A stretch of DNA of 64,000 nucleotides from contig JAIMBL010000002.1 in the NCBI GenBank assembly GCA_023511615.1, forward strand, positions 18,463 through 82,462, given 5' to 3'. Positions 57,586-64,000 of this stretch are shown here, piece after piece. The first letter of the stretch is position 1, and every line of letters begins with the position of its first letter. The notes under the pieces were generated by a model. The model searched no databases. It was not told the DNA's origin and worked only from the letters and a program-made list of their open reading frames with translations. Made by a program: the position numbers and the translations under genes. This DNA comes from Leptolyngbyaceae cyanobacterium HOT.MB2.61 (lineage in GTDB: Bacteria > Cyanobacteriota > Cyanobacteriia > Leptolyngbyales > Leptolyngbyaceae).

Positions 57586-59352
57586 ATGCCTGGACTGTCT
57601 TTACAACATTCTTTGCAGCGTTATTTGCTAAGCCACTTTCCGAAACTTGGGGTTGTGTTGCTGACTGCAACGATGATGGGGGAGATCGCATCATCGATGG
57701 CGGCGATCGCCCAGGATGCCCCTCCCTTAAATGCAATGGAGGTAAGTAAGCCAGAAAATAGTGAGCCAGAAAATGCTGTTTCGGGGATGGATCAGGTGAC
57801 TTCCGTCTCCCAACTAACAGATGTGAAGCCAACCGACTGGGCATTTCAGGCGTTGCAATCGCTGGTTGAACGTTACGGCTGTATCGTCGGTTACCCGGAT
57901 CGCACCTTTCGGGGTAACCGTGCTCTTTCCCGCTACGAGTTTGCTGCGGGGCTTAATGCCTGCATGGACCGGGTGAGCGAATTGTTGACCGCAGCAACCG
58001 CTGATTTAGTCCGAAAAGAAGACCTGGCCCAGATCCAACGATTGCAAGAAGAATTTGCAGCAGAACTGGCCGTGCTTCGGGGTCGCATTGACACCCTCGA
58101 TGTCCGCACTGCTACGCTAGAAAACCAACAGTTCTCGACCACCACTAAACTCGCCGGAGAAGTCATTTTTGCCAGAAGCGATTCTCTGGGTGGAGAAGAC
58201 ATTACCGGATTTGGACGTATCCCAGCCAACATTCAAGACCGGGGATCGCAGGCAGTCTTTCAAAACCGGGTTCGCCTCAACTTTTTGACCAGTTTCACGG
58301 GTAAAGATCTGCTATTAACCAGACTTGAAGCCGGAAACGCCATTCCCAACCTGGCTTCCGGTGGGGTAACAGGTGGCACCAACTCGGCTTATCTACTCTT
58401 CTCCAACGAAGGTCGGCTGGCCTATGACAACTCCAACGTCGCTGAAACCACCAATTCAGTTCGAGTCAGCCTCCTCAGCTATGGCTTTGCGATTAGCGAC
58501 TGGGCAGCCGTTACAGTCTTTGGCGCAGGTGGTTCTCACTTTAACTACGCCGACACGGTCAATCCCTATCTGGATGACCAAGATGGGGGCAGCGGGGCGG
58601 TTTCCCGGTTTGGTCAACACAACCCCATTTACCGGATAGGCGGCAATGGAGCAGGCGTAGGGATCAACCTCAAACTCAGCGATGCCTTCAGAATTGACCT
58701 GGGCTATTTGTCAAACACTGCTAGCCTGCCAGGAATTGATTCTGGCCTGTTTAACGGTAATTACTCAGCCCTGGCCCAACTTGTGGTGCAGCCATTTAAC
58801 CGTTTTAAGCTGGGCTTTACCTACGTCCATGCTTACAATGACGCGGGCGAATTTCGCTATGGTGGCCCTGGAACGGCAACGGGCACCTTCCTGGGCAATC
58901 TGCTGCCCGGCTCCCAGGGATTTGCCCCTCTGTTTCCACCCAGCACCCCGATCGCCAGCAATTCCTACGGAGTAGAAGCCTCCTTTACCATCTCCCGTGG
59001 CTTTGTAATTGGTGGTTGGGCAGGGCTGACCAAAGCCCGTCTGATTGGGTTTGGTGATGCTGATATCTGGAACTACGCCGGGATTCTGACTTTTCCTGAC
59101 CTTTTTGGGAAAGGTGGCCTGGGGGCCATTATTGTGGGATCAGAACCAACTCTCAAGGGAGTTGCATCCGGTGGAAGGCAGCGCTCTGTTCCAGATCGAG
59201 ACGATGCCCTGCATATTGAAGCCATGTACAAGTTTCAGCTCTTTCCTGGACTCTCCTTTACCCCCGCCCTCATCTGGCTGCCCGCGCTGAACCAGAACCG
59301 GGATAACGATGATGTCTTTATTGGTGTTCTGAGAACAACCTATAGCTTTTGA
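57586..59352 (+). CDS. Iron-uptake-type porin (SLH domain + OprB-like barrel)
   Basis: DVKPTDWAFQALQSLVERYGCIVGYPDRTFRGNRALSRYEFAAGLNACMDRV (SLH), barrel ending in aromatic residue (RTTYSF). Track start 57511. Confidence 0.93.
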   Translation: MPGLSLQHSLQRYLLSHFPKLGVVLLTATMMGEIASSMAAIAQDAPPLNAMEVSKPENSEPENAVSGMDQVTSVSQLTDVKPTDWAFQALQSLVERYGCIVGYPDRTFRGNRALSRYEFAAGLNACMDRVSELLTAATADLVRKEDLAQIQRLQEEFAAELAVLRGRIDTLDVRTATLENQQFSTTTKLAGEVIFARSDSLGGEDITGFGRIPANIQDRGSQAVFQNRVRLNFLTSFTGKDLLLTRLEAGNAIPNLASGGVTGGTNSAYLLFSNEGRLAYDNSNVAETTNSVRVSLLSYGFAISDWAAVTVFGAGGSHFNYADTVNPYLDDQDGGSGAVSRFGQHNPIYRIGGNGAGVGINLKLSDAFRIDLGYLSNTASLPGIDSGLFNGNYSALAQLVVQPFNRFKLGFTYVHAYNDAGEFRYGGPGTATGTFLGNLLPGSQGFAPLFPPSTPIASNSYGVEASFTISRGFVIGGWAGLTKARLIGFGDADIWNYAGILTFPDLFGKGGLGAIIVGSEPTLKGVASGGRQRSVPDRDDALHIEAMYKFQLFPGLSFTPALIWLPALNQNRDNDDVFIGVLRTTYSF

Positions 59353-59410
59353 TTGCAACCAGAAAAGAGGATAATTAGTTATAAACAGGTAGACATCATT
59401 AATTGGAAGA

Positions 59411-59462
59411 AAGGGGAGTGGGGGCGTTGCCCGCAGGCAGGGGGTTTCACCCCCTCCACCCC
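59411..59462 (-). repeat. Degenerate core of family 2 repeat
   Basis: GGGAGTGGGGGCGTTGCCCGCAGGCAGGGGGTTTCACCCCCTCC resembles the two-hairpin core of copy 5. Confidence 0.45.
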
Positions 59463-59576
59463 CAAAGCCATCTTTAATTTAAGTGCACCCAGCTACTTAT
59501 TTCCACCTTCCCACTGAACAGGGAATAGACTCCGCTTGAGCTTCTCCGTCACAATTCTGTTAGAGTTGCGAAAGCG

Positions 59577-60785
59577 TTGTTTAGCCAGATGGATACCTCT
59601 CCCATCAATCCTTCACCAGACCCTTCCCAGCCACCAGAGCCAGCCTCCTCCAAAACGCTTTTGAAATGGTTGGAAACTGCATCCTGGCAGCGTTTGCTGC
59701 TGCTGGGGTCAGGATTAACGGTTGCCCTGATTATGCCAGGGGTGGCGGGGATGATGGCGGTTCGGAATTTGTTGAAAGTGGCAGAACCTGCTGACTGCCG
59801 GACTAATTTATCTTCTGACAATCCGTCGTCAGTGCTCCTTTACTGTGCGGATGAAATGACCCGGAACAAAACCGTAGAGAACCTGCGCGACGCGATTAAA
59901 TTGATCAATTTGATACCAGCAGGCGACCCACTACGAGCCACGGGCGATCGCCGTCTGGAACAGTGGTCCCAGGATTTGCTCGACTTGGGAGAGGCCGCTT
60001 ACCAGGAAGGGGATCTGGATCGAGCCATCCATATCACCCGGCTAATTTCCATCAACAGCCGGGTTTACTCCACAGCAACTGGCCGTATTGACGAGTGGAA
60101 AAAGAGTTGGGAAAAGGCAGAAGAGATTTATAGCAAAACCCAGGATGCAATTGAAAGGCAGGAGTGGACGAAGGCTTTGAACATTGCCAGAGAACTGGTG
60201 AAGTTGGGTAACCGCTACTGGGAAACTACGAAGTATCAAGAATTGCTCAACGGAGTACAGGCGGGCAGAGAACAACAAAAGGCGGAGAGAGCGGCAGCCG
60301 AAAAAGCTCGTGCTAATCCTTTTCAGAGCTTTGCCAAATGGGAGCGGGGCTTTGAGGCGGAGGCGATCGCCCACTGGCGTAGAGCAAAAGCATTGGCGCG
60401 ATCAGGAACCCTGAAGGGGCTGAAGGCAGCGATTGAAGAAGCCCAGCAGATTTATTACGGGACTCCAACCTATGAGGAAGCCCAAAAACACATTGAAACC
60501 TGGCAACGGCAGGCTGAAGCGATAGAAGACCGCTACCATCTGGATCGGGCCATGCGGTTAGCCAGGCGAGGTAACGAAGACTCCCTGCAAGCAGCGATTG
60601 ACGCGGCTTTTATGGTTTCTCCGACGGGCAGTTTGTATGAGGAAGCTCGTAGCCGCATTGACCAGTGGATGGATCAGCTGTACCGCATGAAGTATTCGTC
60701 TCCAGCAACTTCAGAAGGGAGGGGCGATCCTTACCGCATCCCTGGACAATCCAAAGCAAGCCCTGCCTCAGAAAAACAACCTTAG
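59577..60785 (+). CDS. Membrane-anchored TPR-like/coiled-coil protein, unknown function
   Basis: 402 aa, one TM (LLLLGSGLTVALIMPGVAGMMAV), helical repeats. Start may be 59589. Confidence 0.75.
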   Translation: MFSQMDTSPINPSPDPSQPPEPASSKTLLKWLETASWQRLLLLGSGLTVALIMPGVAGMMAVRNLLKVAEPADCRTNLSSDNPSSVLLYCADEMTRNKTVENLRDAIKLINLIPAGDPLRATGDRRLEQWSQDLLDLGEAAYQEGDLDRAIHITRLISINSRVYSTATGRIDEWKKSWEKAEEIYSKTQDAIERQEWTKALNIARELVKLGNRYWETTKYQELLNGVQAGREQQKAERAAAEKARANPFQSFAKWERGFEAEAIAHWRRAKALARSGTLKGLKAAIEEAQQIYYGTPTYEEAQKHIETWQRQAEAIEDRYHLDRAMRLARRGNEDSLQAAIDAAFMVSPTGSLYEEARSRIDQWMDQLYRMKYSSPATSEGRGDPYRIPGQSKASPASEKQP

Positions 60786-61813
60786 AGGATGCCGTAGGTG
60801 ATGCCAAGCTGTTTCAGCCATTTACGGTACATCAACGTGGAGCGATCGCTAGGTACATGAAATTCCAGCGGCGCATTCAGCGGCAACTTCTTGGGAAAAT
60901 GGGACTCCAGATTATTCAAATCTTGCAAAACAATCTTGTCCTGAAATGCCTGAACCTCCTCGTCTGAAATGCTATGAGCATAGTTTAATGAACCGCTCAT
61001 CCAGGCGACGCACTCCTCTTCGCTAATCGGAGTCACATTGTAGAGCAGAGTCAGACAATCCCCATTAGGGCTGTACTTGCGCAAATAAGCTGTCAGCGGA
61101 CGAAACGCCCAGTAGTCATAAATGACATAATCCCCAACCCCAGTTCCGTAGGGATCGGGTTGCCACACCCGGATATCCTTTGCGAAGACACCGGCTTCGT
61201 TGATCACCACTTCGTAGTCTTCAATTTCTGGCTTATCCAAATCACCGAGAATGCCCCCATGAATGAAGGGAAAGTGGGCAACATCCAAAAAGTTTTCGAT
61301 CGCCCGGTAGCCGTTTGATTGGATGAAATAAGGTCCAGTCAGATAGCAGCGATAGGTTGACTCATCCCATTCTGGAAATGCTACCACGTCTTTCTCCGGC
61401 TCTCCCAGACAGACATAGACCAGGTTGTAGCGCTCCCTTACCTGAAAGGTGCGAACACAGGCCTGCTTCGGCGGTGGATAACTCGGATGGGCTGGTACCT
61501 TGATACACTGCCCTTCCGGGTTGTAAACCATGCCGTGATAGGAACAGACCAGGGTATTGCCCTCAACTTTACCGTTGGACAAGCGGACACTGCGATGGGG
61601 GCAACGATCTGCCCAAACATGCACCTGCCCATCCTCCCCCCGCCACACCACCAGGTCGGTATCCAATAACCGGAATTTCATCAGGGTTCCTGGTTGTAGA
61701 TCCACCCCTTTAGCAACCACATGCCAATCATTCCACAAAACCGGATCTTTCCCTTTTCCATTGGTACTGCTTTCAGTTGCGCTACTGGCATGGCGATCAG
61801 TGGTTTGAATCAT
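60782..61813 (-). CDS. Rieske [2Fe-2S] ring-hydroxylating oxygenase alpha subunit-like protein
   Basis: CPHRSVRLSNGKVEGNTLVCSYHGMVYNPEGQC Rieske motif; ENFLDVAHFPFIHGG mononuclear iron region. Confidence 0.93.
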   Translation of the reverse strand: MIQTTDRHASSATESSTNGKGKDPVLWNDWHVVAKGVDLQPGTLMKFRLLDTDLVVWRGEDGQVHVWADRCPHRSVRLSNGKVEGNTLVCSYHGMVYNPEGQCIKVPAHPSYPPPKQACVRTFQVRERYNLVYVCLGEPEKDVVAFPEWDESTYRCYLTGPYFIQSNGYRAIENFLDVAHFPFIHGGILGDLDKPEIEDYEVVINEAGVFAKDIRVWQPDPYGTGVGDYVIYDYWAFRPLTAYLRKYSPNGDCLTLLYNVTPISEEECVAWMSGSLNYAHSISDEEVQAFQDKIVLQDLNNLESHFPKKLPLNAPLEFHVPSDRSTLMYRKWLKQLGITYGIL

Positions 61814-61885
61814 GACAATCCTCCAAATGGGGTTGATGATGGAGTGGGGAACTGAAGAGTAGGAAGTGAGGAGGGGGAAGGCACC

Positions 61886-62941
61886 CTATTTGGGCACAAA
61901 GGGGACTTTGAGGGCACCGGATGCAATTCGAGCACGGGTTTCCTCAATTTTCTTGATGGTGTCCTCCCCAACGGTATTTTTGAAGTTGGGTGGAATGTCA
62001 ACCCGGATGACGCCTTCAGCCACTGCCATTTGGTAGAATTTGTTGGCAAAATTACCGGAGGCGGTATCTTCCAGCATCCGACTAAACAACGGCTCCATAT
62101 TCCAGATCAGGTTGGCGGCCACCACTTTAGGTCCCTGAGAAGACATGTCGCCGACATAGCTGGTTACGTACCCGCCCTTCGTGTTGGCTGCCTGGATCGC
62201 GCCCAGTACGGGGCCAATCCCACAACCAATCCAGAAATCTACACCCGTGTCAGCCTGGGCGATCGCCGCTTCCTTTGCCTTGGTCACATCGTACCAGTCG
62301 CCTGCTGCCGAAGCCACCAGTGTGACATTGGGACGTTCAGTTTTGGCTCCTGCCAGCATCGCTTCTCCCATAGCGTGGCAAACAGGAATGTCAAATCCAT
62401 GAATTGCTCCAAGCTTACCTGTTTTGCTCAGTTTGGCTGCTACTAACCCCACCATGTAAGCCCCCTGGTAGAAAGGCTGGTCATAATCTGCCACATTCTC
62501 ACCAGTTTTTTTGATGCCACCCGCCCAGGCAAAGTTCACGTTTGGGTAATCCTTAGCAACCTGAAAAACAGCGTCTTGGAAATTAAAGGAGTGGGCAACG
62601 ATAGTGGTATAGCCTGCATCGGCAAATTGCCGGAGTACTCTGGGTGCATCTGCGGGGGAAACAGACTCGGCGATCGCTACATCCACTCCTTTCGCCTTGA
62701 GTGCCTGAGCTGCATCGTAAGCAGCTTGGTCCCAGGATTGATCATTCGGTAACCCTGGTAGAACAACGGCCAGACGTCGCCCCTTCTTATCGGTGCTGGC
62801 AGTGCCAGTCTCCGTTGGCGACGGAGAAGAAGTTTGATTTGGCTGCTGAGTTGCACATCCTGTCATCATCGCCAGGGGCAAAGTCAGAGCAAAACTCAAC
62901 ACAGCAACCTGCAAGCGTTTTGAAGCAGTGTTAAACACCAT
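61886..62941 (-). CDS. BMP-family ABC transporter substrate-binding lipoprotein (second copy)
   Basis: Lipobox LAMMTGCATQ; LAVVLPGLPNDQSWDQAAYDAAQALKAKGVDVAIAESV...YTTIVAHSFNFQDAVFQVAKDYPNVNFAWAGG. Confidence 0.92.
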   Translation of the reverse strand: MVFNTASKRLQVAVLSFALTLPLAMMTGCATQQPNQTSSPSPTETGTASTDKKGRRLAVVLPGLPNDQSWDQAAYDAAQALKAKGVDVAIAESVSPADAPRVLRQFADAGYTTIVAHSFNFQDAVFQVAKDYPNVNFAWAGGIKKTGENVADYDQPFYQGAYMVGLVAAKLSKTGKLGAIHGFDIPVCHAMGEAMLAGAKTERPNVTLVASAAGDWYDVTKAKEAAIAQADTGVDFWIGCGIGPVLGAIQAANTKGGYVTSYVGDMSSQGPKVVAANLIWNMEPLFSRMLEDTASGNFANKFYQMAVAEGVIRVDIPPNFKNTVGEDTIKKIEETRARIASGALKVPFVPK

Positions 62942-63003
62942 AAAACCTCCTCAACCAAACGAAAATAATTCCCAGGCTGTTTCACCAGCATACCTGTACG
63001 TTG

Positions 63004-63251
63004 TTACTGATTTGCGATCGCATCAGTACGCTTACCGATCGCCGCTGCATAATAAACGGGTAGTGCCCAAATCGTAATGATTTTTGAGTCGTTAATGATG
63101 GCGGCTGGTGCCCCTCATCATGACCTTGTTAGGTCTACCAGTAAGCGGTTTTGCCTTCATCCTCAGCCAGAGCCGCAACCGCTGTTTCTGCATTAACCAG
63201 TATTTGAGCCTGAGCGGCAATTTCGGTCAGAAGGGGATGGGGACTGTTCAT
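63004..63251 (-). pseudogene. GAF-like gene fragment interrupted by MITE copy C
   Basis: Before the MITE: MNSPHPLLTEIAAQAQILVNAETAVAALAEDEGKTAYW*; excising MITE plus one TSD copy restores ...GKTAYYAAAIGKRTDAIANQ*. Confidence 0.6.
63059..63139 (-). mobile_element. MITE family 1, copy C (81 bp), imperfect TSD
   Basis: Reverse complement GGTAGACCTAACAAGGTCATGATGAGGGGCACCAGCCGCCATCATTAACGACTCAAAAATCATTACGATTTGGGCACTACC; flanks AATAAACG (63051-63058) and AGTAAGCG (63140-63147), 6/8 identical. Confidence 0.9.
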
Positions 63252-63593
63252 AGGGAGGAGGGAGGGGAGAGGTAACGGGTAAGTTTTGAGTTTTGAGTTT
63301 TCATTTCATCCCTCAAACCTCTCTAATAACTAACAACCAATAACTAACAACTCTCCTAGCCTTCAGTCCCTAGTCTCTGGTCCCGGTCTCCTGGCTCCTC
63401 TTTCTCCTTTAATCGATGTAACCGCTTAGAGGCACAAGCGTGCCAGGTTTAACATGAGCACTTTGTAGCAGGTGTATCTGTGGACTTATGGCAAGTATAG
63501 TTAATGTTTTTTAACATAGAAGCTATACGGAAACCGCTTAGCGATTCGCGGTGCTCTGTTCCTTTGTTGTCTCGCTTCGAATAAGAGCTAGTC

Positions 63594-63824
63594 ATGAAAA
63601 ATCGTCCAGCAGAATTTTATCCGGTTTTGAGAGAGTTGAAGCGGGGCATCTGGTTTCTCGGCATTTCCTCCTGGCTGTTTGGAATTACAGACAGAAGCAT
63701 CGCCTCCTTTTCTGATGGTTACCTGTCCGCATTGGATGTGATTCAACTGCTTACTGCTCTCTTCTTCTTCGTTGCCTGGTTATCCCTGAAACCGAGCCAG
63801 CCAGCAGAAGGATGGGAAGAGTAA
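63594..63824 (+). CDS. Small membrane protein, unknown
   Basis: 76 aa with two hydrophobic segments (GIWFLGISSWLFGI; VIQLLTALFFFVAWLSL). Confidence 0.6.
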   Translation: MKNRPAEFYPVLRELKRGIWFLGISSWLFGITDRSIASFSDGYLSALDVIQLLTALFFFVAWLSLKPSQPAEGWEE

Positions 63825-63895
63825 GGGTTATTATATCCATTCCCTAAATGCGATTTTCAGACCCGCCTAGGGGTATAAAACCTGTAAACCTACTC

Positions 63896-64000
63896 GTCAG
63901 GAAAATTTTGACGGGTCGCAGACCAAATTTGACGGGTAGCGAATGCCCAGGGAGTTGATGGAGGTTGAATTTTGAGGGTCTGTGACTCGTCAAAATTTTC
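63896..64000 (-). repeat. Family 3 long-TIR repeat, copy 2 (inverted, cut by window end) with extra terminal half
   Basis: GTCAGGAAAATTTTGACGGGTCGCAGACC followed by inverted copy AAATTTGACGGGTAGCGAATGCCCAGGGAGTTGATGGAGGTTGAATTTTGAGGGTCTGTGACTCGTCAAAATTTTC. Confidence 0.8.

Overview
This is a 64 kb chromosomal window from a cyanobacterium, probably filamentous. The signs are dense HIP1 octamers (GCGATCGC), NDH-1 ndhF/ndhD genes, SLH-OprB porin, pentapeptide-repeat kinase, PEP-CTERM protein and PAS-rich hybrid kinases. Recognisable content: partial uvrA, DUF427 protein, ribokinase, FGE-sulfatase-family protein, ECF-like ATPase, TPR protein, DUF3531, ndhF, ndhD, DUF72, Ser/Thr kinase, matrixin-type protease, secG, gpmI, ABC-F, LuxR-type regulator, a ~2050-aa TpsA-like adhesin, initiator tRNA-Met, two DUF697-type GTPases, RmlD-like reductase, K+ channel/TrkA-N protein, PEP-CTERM protein, His-tailed ferrochelatase-like protein, RarA-methyltransferase fusion, BMP-family transporter genes, heme peroxidase, two hybrid histidine kinases, PstS-DUF4912 fusion, SLH porin, Rieske oxygenase and a second BMP lipoprotein. 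The strongest non-obvious signal is in the repeats. (1) An 81-84 bp hairpin MITE (GGTAG...CTACC) occurs three times, each with 8-9 bp target-site duplications. One copy duplicated the start codon of the DUF3531 gene, one sits on the stop codon of rarA in a former ~4-bp convergent gap, and one splits a GAF-like gene fragment whose frame is restored by in-silico excision. (2) A ~115 bp multi-hairpin repeat (TATAGCT...AGCTATA) has five near-complete and several partial copies, two pairs being inverted. (3) A third long-TIR repeat is cut by the window end and gives a testable prediction for the next bases. (4) Intergenic-type heptameric or low-complexity DNA appears in frame inside uvrA and inside the ATPase domains of two histidine kinases. 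All gene names are by reading protein motifs; no database search was possible.
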